The notes under the pieces were generated by a model. The model was given only the letters and a program-made list of their open reading frames with translations. It was not told the DNA's origin and searched no databases. DNA of 64,000 nt from a virus, in the IMG/VR virus record IMGVR_UViG_3300028883_000992, positions 1 to 64,000 of that record; one strand, 5' to 3'. The translations under genes were made by a program, and so were the position numbers. Positions 1-8,430 of the stretch are shown here, piece by piece. Positions within the stretch are counted from its first letter, which is position 1. Every line of letters begins with the position of its first letter.

Positions 1-102
1 CCAGAATTTTCTGGTATATCTATACACATAATGGAGGGTAGTAAAAATGCAATAGATGATCAATATTTTATTACAACTTTAACAATGATTTTACTATCAT
101 AA
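1..102 (+). CDS. C-terminal end of a gene cut by the window edge
   Basis: Frame 1 is open from the first base to a TAA at 100-102, encoding 33 residues that end in a short hydrophobic stretch (TLTMILLS). The next gene follows after 14 nt with its own GGAGG, which fits a tight + strand operon entering from the left. An ATG at 31 could start a 23-residue peptide instead, but it has no clear ribosome binding site. Function unknown. Confidence 0.5.
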   Translation, partial: PEFSGISIHIMEGSKNAIDDQYFITTLTMILLS

Positions 103-116
103 TTGGAGGTATAAAA

Positions 117-602
117 ATGAAAAGAAATGATAAACACTACAACAAAATTGTAGCACGTGTAGATAATGAATATTATGTGCTTCAATATACTTTTGAACAT
201 GATGACGGTTTCAAAGGTGCTGTAGGTTCTGTATTTTATCCCATTACGAAAAATTGTTACGATTGGGATAATGATATAGAAAACCTAAAAGAGCGCATGA
301 TATACCGTTATTTGTCTATAAAAAGAGATAAATATGGTAATTTCTCTGAAGATGATATAGACGAAAATGATTTTACAGATTGGTGCGAAAACTTGGAGGA
401 TGAGGACATTTACGATCTTTCATATTTTGATATAGGAATGGAAGTTGCGAAACTTTACGAATCTGAATCAGGCGAAATGACTGTATTTTCTGAATGTATA
501 GGTGGAGGTAGATGTTTTGATCCTGATACTTCCTATACTGAAATTTATGAACCTGAACTTATGGAAATCATAAATAAACTTGAAGGGAAAGTAAAATGTT
601 AG
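117..602 (+). CDS. Hypothetical acidic protein, 161 aa
   Basis: No family recognised. The start is supported by GGAGG 7 nt upstream. The protein is strongly acidic (a Glu/Asp-rich stretch at about residues 75-100) and has a glycine motif CIGGGRC near residues 126-132 that could form a turn or bind metal. It overlaps the next gene by 7 nt, so the two are probably translationally coupled. The acidic, cytosolic character resembles small phage early proteins. Confidence 0.8.
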   Translation: MKRNDKHYNKIVARVDNEYYVLQYTFEHDDGFKGAVGSVFYPITKNCYDWDNDIENLKERMIYRYLSIKRDKYGNFSEDDIDENDFTDWCENLEDEDIYDLSYFDIGMEVAKLYESESGEMTVFSECIGGGRCFDPDTSYTEIYEPELMEIINKLEGKVKC

Positions 603-919
603 CAAGAGGTTTTCAAAAAAATGTAAAAGAAATTTGGCCTGACAAAGCTAAAGCAATTATAGCAATTTGCAAGTCTGCTCATGGTTACGAAGAAATTGAT
701 AATGCTTTAGAAGCTGTCAATTCTTTAATTAATGGTAATGGTGTTGAATCTCTATATAGTAACGAATGGATTCCGCATTATTTAGATATTGGACTTTTAT
801 ACGTTAATATGGGTGATACATACGAAATTACCGTTATTTTCGATACAGTAAATAAAGAATTTTTGTGTACATCATGGGGAGACATGGTTGAAAATGATAT
901 GAAAAGATTTGATTATTAA
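596..919 (+). CDS. Hypothetical protein, 107 aa
   Basis: Unknown soluble protein of mixed alpha/beta composition. It starts inside the 3' end of the upstream gene (7-nt overlap). The N-terminal half looks helical (residues 1-45) and the C-terminal half beta-rich, ending in an acidic segment. There is no signal peptide or membrane segment. It belongs to the operon of small unknown genes at the left of the window. Confidence 0.78.
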   Translation: MLARGFQKNVKEIWPDKAKAIIAICKSAHGYEEIDNALEAVNSLINGNGVESLYSNEWIPHYLDIGLLYVNMGDTYEITVIFDTVNKEFLCTSWGDMVENDMKRFDY

Positions 920-953
920 ACAAAACTCAAACATTTAACAAAGGAAGTAAACA

Positions 954-1361
954 ATGAAATTGTATCAAGAATTAGCTGAAAAAGTACAACAATATTATGA
1001 ACTTGATAGTTGTCCAACACCGAATATAAGAGGGGAAAGTGTAAATGATTTAAAAATAGGTGTAAGAAATTACATCTCAGAACTATGTCAAAAAATTCAT
1101 GGCTCAGGTATCAAAAATTGTGATGTTGATATACTTGGTAGCACACGTAATTTTTTACAAATTACTGGTGAGATTACATTTAGATTCGATGTTAATGAAG
1201 AAACAGCATATTTTATGGTAATGGTTGAACCAGATTTAATTCGTTGCATTAATGTTAGTATGGTAGACACCTTAAAACATGAATGTGGCAGTTATTTTCT
1301 GGACAATATCATTAAATCCACAATTTATAAATGTTTAATGAAGGAGGTAAATGATGAATGA
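954..1361 (+). CDS. Hypothetical protein, 135 aa
   Basis: Unknown function. GGAAG precedes the ATG. The C-terminal codons encode KEVNDE and at the same time contain the AAGGAGG ribosome binding site of the next gene, so the two genes are coupled by overlap. The first 60 residues look helical and the rest beta-rich. No catalytic motif is visible. Confidence 0.78.
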   Translation: MKLYQELAEKVQQYYELDSCPTPNIRGESVNDLKIGVRNYISELCQKIHGSGIKNCDVDILGSTRNFLQITGEITFRFDVNEETAYFMVMVEPDLIRCINVSMVDTLKHECGSYFLDNIIKSTIYKCLMKEVNDE

Positions 1362-1617
1362 AAACGAAAGAAAAGAAACACAAATTTTATTGCAAGGCAT
1401 TGAAATAGGGTTAAAAATAGCTCAAAAACTTGCATGTGACCTTAATTCTCATATAGAGAATATAGTTAACGATGTAAAAACACAAAGAACAGATATAATG
1501 GAAAATAAAGACAAAATTGGGTTTAATAAAACTGATTTTGAAAACTATAATCCATACTCTCTTATAAGAGGATATTATTCTTTGTTACACATGAATAAAG
1601 AGGTAAATGATGACTAA
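1354..1617 (+). CDS. Hypothetical helical protein, 87 aa
   Basis: Unknown function, predominantly helical. Two ATGs lie in tandem at 1351 and 1354. I chose 1354 because it sits 6 nt from AAGGAGG (1341-1347), whereas 1351 is only 3 nt away. The C-terminus KEVNDD mirrors the KEVNDE end of the preceding protein because both tails carry the ribosome binding site of the next gene. Confidence 0.75.
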   Translation: MNENERKETQILLQGIEIGLKIAQKLACDLNSHIENIVNDVKTQRTDIMENKDKIGFNKTDFENYNPYSLIRGYYSLLHMNKEVNDD

Positions 1618-1894
1618 AAACAACACTGTTGTTATTCACCACAGAAACGGTGATACTGGTGTAATTTTACACCAAACTGAAATTGTAAGATTTAATAAAA
1701 ATCGCATAATCTTAAACACAGGAGGATATGATACTGCAACAACAAAAAAACGTATGAATGAAGTTTCACAAGAATTTAATTTGGGCTATGAAGTCTATCA
1801 GTCAGATCATACTTGGTATATTTATTATGATGGAGAAGCCCACAAATTTGAATATTGTAAGAAAAATGAAGAATTTATAATTGTGAGGAAATAA
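1610..1894 (+). CDS. Hypothetical protein, 94 aa
   Basis: Unknown protein with alternating beta strands and a basic patch. As with the gene before it, there are tandem ATGs (1607 and 1610) after AAAGAGG; the second has better spacing. It ends with TAA sharing bases with the next ATG at 1894, which indicates tight coupling. No enzymatic motif seen. Confidence 0.75.
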   Translation: MTKNNTVVIHHRNGDTGVILHQTEIVRFNKNRIILNTGGYDTATTKKRMNEVSQEFNLGYEVYQSDHTWYIYYDGEAHKFEYCKKNEEFIIVRK

Positions 1895-2283
1895 TGGAAG
1901 TTATAAGAACTGAAAGAGGATGGGCAGGACATTTTATTTGTTCAAATCGCTGTCAGTTTAGAAGAAACACATTATTGGAGTGTGAAAACATTAAAATAGT
2001 TGTGTCAACAGTGGGACTAGTGACAGGTTTTAAGGATAAATCTAAATATGCAAAAATAGGAATGGATCATTATTATGAAACTAAGGCTTTTCATGCCCAA
2101 GAACAGGATGGCTATTATGATATAGATGTATCACAGGAAATCTATTTTGATTCTAATTGTCAAATAAATGACATATATGTGGAATCAGATTTAGATGCTA
2201 ATGATATGCACGAAATTGTAGTAGCAGAAATAACAAAAAAACTTGAAAATGGTGAACAATTTGAAGTGGAGGTATTAGATTAA
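1894..2283 (+). CDS. Conserved hypothetical protein of the RGWAGHFI type, 129 aa
   Basis: The N-terminal motif RGWAGHFICSNRCQFRRNT followed by IVVSTVG, then YYETKAFHA and YYDIDVSQEI, is one I recognise from a widespread family of uncharacterised proteins in phages, plasmids and Firmicutes/Proteobacteria genomes. No function is known to me. Two conserved cysteines (residues 16 and 20) could bind metal. It sits directly before another recognisable but uncharacterised phage family. Family recognition is from memory of the motif, not a search. Confidence 0.85.
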   Translation: MEVIRTERGWAGHFICSNRCQFRRNTLLECENIKIVVSTVGLVTGFKDKSKYAKIGMDHYYETKAFHAQEQDGYYDIDVSQEIYFDSNCQINDIYVESDLDANDMHEIVVAEITKKLENGEQFEVEVLD

Positions 2284-2284
2284 A

Positions 2285-2851
2285 ATGGATACTCTTGTAA
2301 CAAAAGAAAAACATAGTGATTTTGACATTGAAATTCATTTTGATGAATGTCCTGAATCTCCGAGAGAATGGGATAATTTAGGCCATATTGTTTATTGGTC
2401 TGACCGCTATAATTTAGGAGATGAACGTATTTATGATGTTGATGAATTTTTAAAGGAACATAAAGACGATATTGTTCTAAAAGTCTACGCTTATATTCAT
2501 TCTGGTATAGCTCTTAGAACGGCTCCATTTGATTGTTTACCTGCATTTCATGCACAATTTGACAGTGGACACAGTGGCTTTATATACGTATCTAAAGAGG
2601 ACGTTCTAAAAGAATATGGCAACCTATCAGATGAAACCATAGAGAGAGTAAAAAACTGTTTACAGGGAGAAATTGAGACTTTTAGTAAATACCTAAATGG
2701 AGAAGTTTATGGTTTTATAATTAAAATTGGAGAAAATATTATTGACAGTTGTTGGGGATTTGATGATTATGATTATTGTCTTTCTGAAGCACGTTCTATA
2801 GCAAAATTTGAAACAATGGAAAAAATAAGGGAAACACATAACGTAATTTAA
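2285..2851 (+). CDS. Conserved hypothetical phage protein, 188 aa
   Basis: The pattern CPESPREWDNLGHIVYW, RYNLGDER, then HSGIALRT, DSGHSGFIYVSKE and GEVYGFIIK with DSCWGF matches an uncharacterised family that is common in phages and conjugative elements. It is acidic and soluble, with no obvious active site. It is probably co-transcribed with the RGWAGHFI-type gene upstream, two families that tend to occur in accessory early regions. The function cannot be inferred. Confidence 0.85.
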   Translation: MDTLVTKEKHSDFDIEIHFDECPESPREWDNLGHIVYWSDRYNLGDERIYDVDEFLKEHKDDIVLKVYAYIHSGIALRTAPFDCLPAFHAQFDSGHSGFIYVSKEDVLKEYGNLSDETIERVKNCLQGEIETFSKYLNGEVYGFIIKIGENIIDSCWGFDDYDYCLSEARSIAKFETMEKIRETHNVI

Positions 2852-2862
2852 AGGAGTATATT

Positions 2863-2949
2863 ATGTTACCGACATTAACTGAGCTACTTATTAGTGAAAA
2901 GCTAAAAACAGATGCAATTATGAAAAAAATTAAGAAGGATAAAAAATGA
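2863..2949 (+). CDS. Small basic peptide, 28 aa
   Basis: A short frame with AAGGAG 6 nt upstream of its ATG and an ATGA overlap with the next gene. It encodes a leucine-containing N-terminus and a lysine-rich tail (KKIKKDKK). Correct ribosome binding site spacing and perfect stop-start overlap make it likely to be translated. It may act mainly as a coupling leader. No homolog recognised. Confidence 0.55.
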   Translation: MLPTLTELLISEKLKTDAIMKKIKKDKK

Positions 2950-3359
2950 TAAAATATACTAATCTTGGTCAAAATATATCTGATAGAATGGTTTACCTAC
3001 GTTCTACAGATGTTGAACAACTTAATTACCATAGGTTGTTATGGTCTATACCAGATGAAATATTGTATTTTTTATCAAAAGGAGAAACAATTGTTATTGA
3101 AGACATATCTTCTAATAAAGGAAAAATAGAACATATTTTTATTCCTGTGTTAATAGATGTGTTAAATCACATGTATAACATATGTGAACCTATAGCTAAA
3201 AGATTAAAGGAGCATTATATTAAGGCTTATATCGCCCTTGAAAAGGATCGTCATTTATCTAAAAAATATATGTTTTGGAAAGGACGTATTAATGAAATAA
3301 AAATAATAGGTAAAACCATTCACGTAAACAAAGAACCTAACACTATTTATGGAGACTAA
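2946..3359 (+). CDS. Hypothetical protein, 137 aa
   Basis: Unknown, basic, mostly helical. It starts by ATGA overlap with the 28-residue frame upstream, within reach of a GAAGG. It contains paired aromatic and basic residues near YMFWKGRINEIK but no known motif. It belongs to the early small-gene operon. Confidence 0.75.
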   Translation: MIKYTNLGQNISDRMVYLRSTDVEQLNYHRLLWSIPDEILYFLSKGETIVIEDISSNKGKIEHIFIPVLIDVLNHMYNICEPIAKRLKEHYIKAYIALEKDRHLSKKYMFWKGRINEIKIIGKTIHVNKEPNTIYGD

Positions 3360-3361
3360 AA

Positions 3362-3706
3362 ATGACAAAAGATGAAATTCTGAATGAAATTGAATCTCTG
3401 GAAAATGATAAGGATAATATTCAGAGAGAAATTAATGATTTGGAACTTGATCCAGACGAATATGAAGATCAATATGATGATTTTCTTTTTGAAGTTTATG
3501 GTTATGTTAATTTAGGTGCAGAATATCATCCTGCTGATGTTTTAAGAGAAATTGATCCTACAGCATATCGTTGTGGTCTTAATGATTATGTTAATTCTAT
3601 TGATATTACAGAAACAATAGAATATCGTGAACTTCAAGATGAACTTGAAGATATTGAAAACCAAATTATTGACCTTAAAGAACAACTGGAAGAATATGAA
3701 GATTAG
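3362..3706 (+). CDS. Coiled-coil protein with a central conserved domain, 114 aa
   Basis: Residues 1-35 and 85-114 form heptad-like, acidic helices that could pair as a coiled coil. They flank a middle segment (YEDQYDDFLFEVYG ... DPTAYRCGLNDYV) of a type I have seen repeatedly in phage hypothetical proteins. Very acidic. Perhaps a small structural or adaptor protein, but no function is known. Confidence 0.82.
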   Translation: MTKDEILNEIESLENDKDNIQREINDLELDPDEYEDQYDDFLFEVYGYVNLGAEYHPADVLREIDPTAYRCGLNDYVNSIDITETIEYRELQDELEDIENQIIDLKEQLEEYED

Positions 3707-3714
3707 AGGATAAT

Positions 3715-3924
3715 ATGGATGCAAATTTTAATATTGTTAAAGTTTACGAAGTTCTTAACGAAATGGAACCTTCAATGAAACTTATGGAATTTATAGACTC
3801 TCAAACTTTTGGAGATACTTTCATATTGAACTCAGAAACAGCAGAAAAAGTTGATGAAATGGATACTCAAGAACGGTTCCAACTTATGATGTTAATTTTA
3901 AACCTATGGAGAAACAATGATTAA
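3715..3924 (+). CDS. Hypothetical protein, 69 aa
   Basis: Short acidic helical protein with a loosely placed GAGGA before the ATG. Its stop overlaps the next gene by 8 nt. No motif seen. Confidence 0.7.
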   Translation: MDANFNIVKVYEVLNEMEPSMKLMEFIDSQTFGDTFILNSETAEKVDEMDTQERFQLMMLILNLWRNND

Positions 3925-4168
3925 TCAAATTAAACAACTGGCTGAAAAAAATGGTTATGAAACTATTTTTACACATAATGGGTATTGTTTCCAAAAAAAT
4001 ACTGGAGTAAGTACAATTGAAATAAAAGTGCAATCAGCAGGTATGATAACAAACTGGAACAATGAGAGCGAATTGTTGGATCAATATAGACAAGCATGGT
4101 TAAACATAGAACTTCTAACAATAGGGGAAATTTATGAGTATCTCAAAAGGGAACAAATGGTGGATTAA
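3917..4168 (+). CDS. Hypothetical protein, 83 aa
   Basis: Short soluble alpha/beta protein of unknown function. GGAG lies upstream inside the previous gene. Its last codons overlap the start of a 34-residue membrane peptide in another frame, a layout also seen at other points of this genome. Confidence 0.7.
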   Translation: MINQIKQLAEKNGYETIFTHNGYCFQKNTGVSTIEIKVQSAGMITNWNNESELLDQYRQAWLNIELLTIGEIYEYLKREQMVD

Positions 4169-4238
4169 ATGGCTTGTTATAGTTCTTTGTATATACAATA
4201 TCGGACTGCTAATAAGCTATTTAATATTAAGGAGTTAA
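4134..4238 (+). CDS. Small single-span membrane protein, 34 aa
   Basis: The frame overlaps the end of the 83-residue gene by 35 nt and ends 3 nt before the next start. It encodes a basic N-terminus (KGNKWWIK) followed by a hydrophobic helix of about 18 residues, then LRS. A positive-inside N-terminus plus one helix suggests inner-membrane insertion. The ribosome binding site (AGGGGAAA) is moderate. No family recognised. Confidence 0.5.
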   Translation: MSISKGNKWWIKWLVIVLCIYNIGLLISYLILRS

Positions 4239-4241
4239 AAA

Positions 4242-4679
4242 ATGTGTAATTTTTTGTCAGGCTATGCCACAAAAAAAGAAATCAAGATTGATCCTTTTGT
4301 TGATTCACATGAGAATCAAATTGAAATCAATGGGGATCAACATCTTGATAAAGATGGAAATCTTGTAAGATTTGAAATTGAACCTAATTTCAAAGATTTC
4401 TTCAATGCCCAAAGTTGGGAATTCAAAAGAGATCAGGATATAATTCCTGATTGGGCAGATTTAAAAGAAATTGAAATAAGTGCTAAAACTAAACTTCAAG
4501 AAATATTAGATTCATGTCCTCAAAATGAGGAAATATCTATAATTTCTAACAGAGTTTTAGCAATAGGCAAATGTACTGTCAGTAAAATGACAGACTTTGC
4601 CATTGTGAGATTTATGTTTAATTCACAAGTGAATAAAATGTTTAATAAAGCTAAAATCATAAATGATTATAGGAGTTAA
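4242..4679 (+). CDS. Phage protein with N-terminal MCNFLSG motif, 145 aa
   Basis: It begins MCNFLSGYATKKEI and continues with DSHENQIEINGD, resembling uncharacterised phage proteins that share an MCNFLS start with cysteine as residue 2. After removal of the initiator Met that cysteine would be N-terminal, so an Ntn-hydrolase-like or modification role has to be considered, but this is inference. AAGGAG precedes the start. Acidic, soluble, function unknown. Confidence 0.82.
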   Translation: MCNFLSGYATKKEIKIDPFVDSHENQIEINGDQHLDKDGNLVRFEIEPNFKDFFNAQSWEFKRDQDIIPDWADLKEIEISAKTKLQEILDSCPQNEEISIISNRVLAIGKCTVSKMTDFAIVRFMFNSQVNKMFNKAKIINDYRS

Positions 4680-4680
4680 G

Positions 4681-5022
4681 ATGAAAATAAAATTGGGAAC
4701 TTATGATAATGTGTTAGGCACACTTACAGATATATGTAAGGAGAATGATATTAAATATCAAATTGATGTTGATAACATAGGAGATATTGCTTTTAAACTT
4801 ATAACATTACTTAATATGCCTTTTATTAAGTTTAAGGTTGGTGAAAAATTGCATATTGAACTTGATGTTGACCGCATTAAAATTTTTAAAGTTAATGACA
4901 AACTGCTTGAAGTTTCAAATTGGAGTGAAGTTCCTACAAAATATGAAGGTTTTGTGCTATTTGACAATACTTTATATGAAATCAAACAACAGGAGATAGA
5001 TGAAATATGGCACTTGATTTAG
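4681..5022 (+). CDS. Hypothetical protein, 113 aa
   Basis: The chosen ATG lies just downstream of AGGAG; an in-frame start at 4663 lacks a ribosome binding site and would overlap the previous gene. Composition is alternating strand/helix, with no known motif. The 3' end overlaps the next gene by 16 nt. Confidence 0.75.
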   Translation: MKIKLGTYDNVLGTLTDICKENDIKYQIDVDNIGDIAFKLITLLNMPFIKFKVGEKLHIELDVDRIKIFKVNDKLLEVSNWSEVPTKYEGFVLFDNTLYEIKQQEIDEIWHLI

Positions 5023-5561
5023 AGTATTATGATAAACAGAAACATAGGCTTGACAAGGGGATTTGTTGGTATAATAAATGCCCGTATCAACCTAATTTTG
5101 TTGGCTTTATGATTTATGGATATAGCAACCTTAAAATCCATTATAGGCTTGCTCAAATAGGTATAAGACACAATCAAGCATACTGGTTTGAGGCTCATAC
5201 AGCCTATTGTGGCGTTGTGCTCTCGTTCCCCTACTTATTTAGTGCCGAGATTCAACAGCAAGCCAAAGAGACTCTAAAAGAGTGGTATCCTTACATTTAC
5301 CAACATCTTTTCAATTGTCGTTTAAAGCCAAGTGATTCACATATTTTAAAAAGGGATAGGTTCTATGAAGAACACAAAGATTCATATATAGGTATATGTT
5401 CATGGAGAATATTTCATAACAATATGCCTACAAACAGATTAAAAGTATTAGCTTTCAGACCATTAGATCAAGACTATCAATATTTTATTACAGATGATTC
5501 ATATTATGATTCATCTAAAATAATGGAAGGTAAACCTGTAAATGATTTTCAAACATGGTGA
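5007..5561 (+). CDS. Hypothetical protein rich in aromatic residues, 184 aa
   Basis: The start is preceded by AGGAG. The protein is unusually rich in Tyr, Trp, His and Phe (for example CWYNKCPYQPNF and AYWFEAHTAYCG) and has five cysteines, so a metal-binding or redox-sensitive fold is possible. No signal peptide. I do not recognise the family. Confidence 0.8.
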   Translation: MALDLEYYDKQKHRLDKGICWYNKCPYQPNFVGFMIYGYSNLKIHYRLAQIGIRHNQAYWFEAHTAYCGVVLSFPYLFSAEIQQQAKETLKEWYPYIYQHLFNCRLKPSDSHILKRDRFYEEHKDSYIGICSWRIFHNNMPTNRLKVLAFRPLDQDYQYFITDDSYYDSSKIMEGKPVNDFQTW

Positions 5562-5568
5562 AAACAAA

Positions 5569-5847
5569 ATGAAAAATTGCAGTAAAAAACTATTTCAAAA
5601 ATTGAAAACTTGTTATGAAGAGCAGGATTATAACAGTGTTTTACAGATAGAATATGAATTACTGCAAATAAGTTTAAAACAAAGTGCAAGATTAGATATT
5701 AAACTTTGTACTGACCCTCTTGTTTTATTTTCTGGAACACATAATCATCCGTCAGAGATAAGAAAATTAGTTGGTATTCCTGAAGACATATTAAACAAAT
5801 CAAACGCCGCTATGAAATTCATAGCAGAAACAAAGAGGTTAAAATGA
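5569..5847 (+). CDS. Hypothetical protein, 92 aa
   Basis: Start chosen at the ATG behind GGTGAAAAC; an in-frame ATG at 5542 would add nine residues and is also possible. The middle contains LVLFSGTHNHPSEIRKLVG, and the rest is helical. It is coupled to the HicB-like gene by ATGA. No function assigned. Confidence 0.72.
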   Translation: MKNCSKKLFQKLKTCYEEQDYNSVLQIEYELLQISLKQSARLDIKLCTDPLVLFSGTHNHPSEIRKLVGIPEDILNKSNAAMKFIAETKRLK

Positions 5848-6140
5848 CATTAAAAGAACATCTTGAAGCAATATACGATATGAACCTTATTTATATCGAA
5901 GAAGAAGACCAATGGTTGTGTTATTCACCTGATTTAGATTTATATGCTTTTAATGGTATGGGTAACACACCTGAAGAAGCCATAAGTAGATTTAATAAAT
6001 GCAAATCAGAGGTTATGGAATATCTTGATAGTATGAATATACTTATTAGAGAGCCACGTAGAAGAAACACACTTATTAGAGAGCCACGTAGAAGAAACAC
6101 AAATGATCTTACGGAGGATTGGAAATGCAAGTCAGAGTAA
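5844..6140 (+). CDS. HicB-like protein, 98 aa
   Basis: Residues 14-60 have the shape of a HicB antitoxin fold: a strand pair ending in a YSPDLDLYAFNGMGNTPEEA-like segment, then a helix. HicB proteins are partial RNase H folds that usually neutralise a HicA toxin, but no HicA-like gene lies beside it and there is no obvious C-terminal DNA-binding domain. An orphan HicB-type protein in a phage could protect against a host toxin; that is inference. The C-terminus carries a tandem duplication LIREPRRRNT x2. Confidence 0.6.
   Translation: MTLKEHLEAIYDMNLIYIEEEDQWLCYSPDLDLYAFNGMGNTPEEAISRFNKCKSEVMEYLDSMNILIREPRRRNTLIREPRRRNTNDLTEDWKCKSE
6041..6100 (+). repeat. Perfect 30-bp tandem duplication
   Basis: Two identical 30-bp units, 6041-6070 and 6071-6100, lie inside the HicB-like gene and encode the basic decapeptide LIREPRRRNT twice. 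The identity at DNA level suggests a recent slippage or duplication event. Confidence 0.95.
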
Positions 6141-6322
6141 TAATGAATGATGGTCAAATTGTTAATTATCAAAATGTTATTGAATTTATTTTAGAACCAG
6201 ATTTATCTTTATTTTCCACAAAGAAGGATATTACTATTAAATATTATGATGAAAAAAATCACAAAAATCATAGTGTTACTTACAATTCAGATGATATTAA
6301 ACAAGCATCATATGTGAGGTAA
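6125..6322 (+). CDS. Hypothetical protein, 65 aa
   Basis: ATG chosen 7 nt after GGAGG; an in-frame TTG at 6119 is less likely. Small beta-rich protein with several likely strands in its first half and a basic C-terminal part. No family recognised. Confidence 0.72.
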   Translation: MQVRVIMNDGQIVNYQNVIEFILEPDLSLFSTKKDITIKYYDEKNHKNHSVTYNSDDIKQASYVR

Positions 6323-6323
6323 T

Positions 6324-6500
6324 ATGGAAATTTATAAGTGTATTGAATGTTTAAACTACTATGAAACATTGCCATATTGTAGAATATGTCCTAATTGCAA
6401 TGGTTTTGTAGAAACTTTAACCATGACAAAATCAGAAAAAGAATTCTTAGAATCAGAACTCAAAATTATTATGAAAGGACAAAATGATACTATCATATGA
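6324..6500 (+). CDS. Small zinc-ribbon protein, 58 aa
   Basis: Residues 6-25 contain five cysteines spaced as CIEC ... CRICPNC, a zinc-ribbon arrangement, followed by a helical C-terminus. GTGAGG precedes the ATG and the frame overlaps the helicase start by 17 nt. A nucleic-acid-binding role is plausible from the zinc knuckle and from its position immediately before the helicase, but this is inference. Confidence 0.65.
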   Translation: MEIYKCIECLNYYETLPYCRICPNCNGFVETLTMTKSEKEFLESELKIIMKGQNDTII

Positions 6501-8430
6501 TTCTGTATTTTATTGCCAATCTACATATCAAGAACGCTTTATTCCTAAAGATGCAGGATTTAGGTGGGATAAAGATAAAAAAAGGTGGTGGACATCTAAC
6601 ATAGATAAGGCAATAGAACTAAGGGAATATGCCGATAAAGAAACTATAGATATAATAAACCAAAAACTTGAGGAAAAGAATAAACAAATAGATTTATCAA
6701 GAGCTACTAATATTGATATTGACATACCTGTGCCTGAAGGATTGTCATATTTTAATTTCCAAAAAGCAGGTATAAACTATATATCAGATAAAGACAATGT
6801 TTTACTTGCAGATTCTATGGGTCTTGGAAAAAGTATACAAATCGTTGGGTTAATAAATTTTATAGAACAAAAAAGTCAACTTAGTAAAATACTTATTGTT
6901 TGTCCTTCTTCAGTGAAAATTAACTGGAAGAGAGAACTAAATAAGTGGTTAGTTAATAAAAGAAAAATAATTGTTATTAGAAACAAGGAGGTTAATCAAG
7001 ATGCTGACATATACGTAGTTAACTATGATATATTAGGTAAAAGGAAACGTCCTAAAAAAGATGAAAAGATAGAAAAACATAGTTGGTTACAAGATATTGA
7101 ATGGGATATGTTGGTTGTTGATGAAGCTCATATGATCAAAAATCCTAAAGCAATAAGAACAAAATATATACAGAAACTTAAATGTAAAAGACGTTTTTAC
7201 TTAACAGGTACACCTATTGTAAATAACCCCAAAGAACTATTTACCTTACTACAACATCTTGATTTCAAAATGAAGTGGTATGAGTTTATGAACACATTTT
7301 GTGTAAAGAAACAAATATGGGCAGGTAAAGCCAGAGGGCTTATTACAATTTATGAGGATGCACAAAATCTTGACAAGTTAAATAAGGAACTTAGATCAAG
7401 CATTATGTTACGACGATTAAAAAAAGACGTATTGAAAGATTTGCCACCTAAAACAAGGCAAATAATAGTATTTGATTCGGATGATTACCAAGATGTTATT
7501 CAGAATGAATCTGATGCACTTCAGAATGAACAAATAGAAGAATACGAATCTAAAGCATTAGCAAACGAAATACTTAACCAACAAATATATGACTTAAAAG
7601 GAGTCAATGTTGATTTTGAATTAATATCTGAAATCAGACATAAATCTGCGTTAGCTAAACTACCTGAATGTATAACACATATTAAAAATGTGTTAGAGAA
7701 TGAAAACAAGGTGGTTGTATTTGCACATCACAGAGATGTTATCAAAGAACTCCATGAAAATTTTGATAACTCTGTCATATTAATAGGTGGACAATCTGAA
7801 GAAGAAAAACAAAGGTCTATAGACAATTTCCAAAATGATCCTAATGTTAATTTATTTATCGGTTCTATCAAAGCGGCAGGAGTGGGTATAACTTTAACTG
7901 CGGCAAATACATGTATATTTGTTGAATTAGGTTGGACTCCTGCTGAAATGGAACAAGCGGAAGATAGACTTTATCGGATCGGTCAAGAAAATCCTGTACT
8001 TGTTCAACATCTTGTTATTGATAATACGTTAGATGCCAATATCGCTAAAACATTGGTGTATAAACAAGATATTATTGATCGTGCTTTAGACGACAAACAA
8101 TATGAAAAACTTGCACAATATGATCCTATTTTGTGTACACATGAACCATATACATATATAGATTCGCCGCTCATAGAGAACTGTGACATAATTTTAGAAG
8201 CATTAAAATTTTTATCGTCATTATGTGATGGAGCTTCTTCTAAAGATGGACAGGGATTTAATGGTTGTGATACACGTATAGGTAAACATCTGGCATTAAG
8301 GGATAATCTAACATCAAAACAATGTGCTGTAGCAAAGAAGATTTTGAAAAAGTACAAGAGACAATTACCAGAAGAAATATATAACACTATTTATCAAGGA
8401 GAATCTGATGACATTAAAAATATCTCATGA
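6484..8430 (+). CDS. SNF2-family DNA helicase/translocase, 648 aa
   Basis: Superfamily 2 ATPase of the SNF2 (SWI2/SNF2) class. Visible motifs are Walker A ADSMGLGKS (residues 109-117), motif II VDEAHMIKN, motif III YLTGTPIVN, and the C-terminal lobe motifs GVGITLTAA and QAEDRLYRIGQ with its arginine finger. The N-terminal 80 residues resemble the small substrate-recognition domain seen before the helicase core in HARP/SMARCAL1-like and phage helicases. The last 100 residues are extra and cysteine-containing. Such phage helicases remodel stalled forks or strip proteins from DNA. It overlaps the zinc-ribbon gene upstream. Confidence 0.93.
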   Translation: MILSYDSVFYCQSTYQERFIPKDAGFRWDKDKKRWWTSNIDKAIELREYADKETIDIINQKLEEKNKQIDLSRATNIDIDIPVPEGLSYFNFQKAGINYISDKDNVLLADSMGLGKSIQIVGLINFIEQKSQLSKILIVCPSSVKINWKRELNKWLVNKRKIIVIRNKEVNQDADIYVVNYDILGKRKRPKKDEKIEKHSWLQDIEWDMLVVDEAHMIKNPKAIRTKYIQKLKCKRRFYLTGTPIVNNPKELFTLLQHLDFKMKWYEFMNTFCVKKQIWAGKARGLITIYEDAQNLDKLNKELRSSIMLRRLKKDVLKDLPPKTRQIIVFDSDDYQDVIQNESDALQNEQIEEYESKALANEILNQQIYDLKGVNVDFELISEIRHKSALAKLPECITHIKNVLENENKVVVFAHHRDVIKELHENFDNSVILIGGQSEEEKQRSIDNFQNDPNVNLFIGSIKAAGVGITLTAANTCIFVELGWTPAEMEQAEDRLYRIGQENPVLVQHLVIDNTLDANIAKTLVYKQDIIDRALDDKQYEKLAQYDPILCTHEPYTYIDSPLIENCDIILEALKFLSSLCDGASSKDGQGFNGCDTRIGKHLALRDNLTSKQCAVAKKILKKYKRQLPEEIYNTIYQGESDDIKNIS

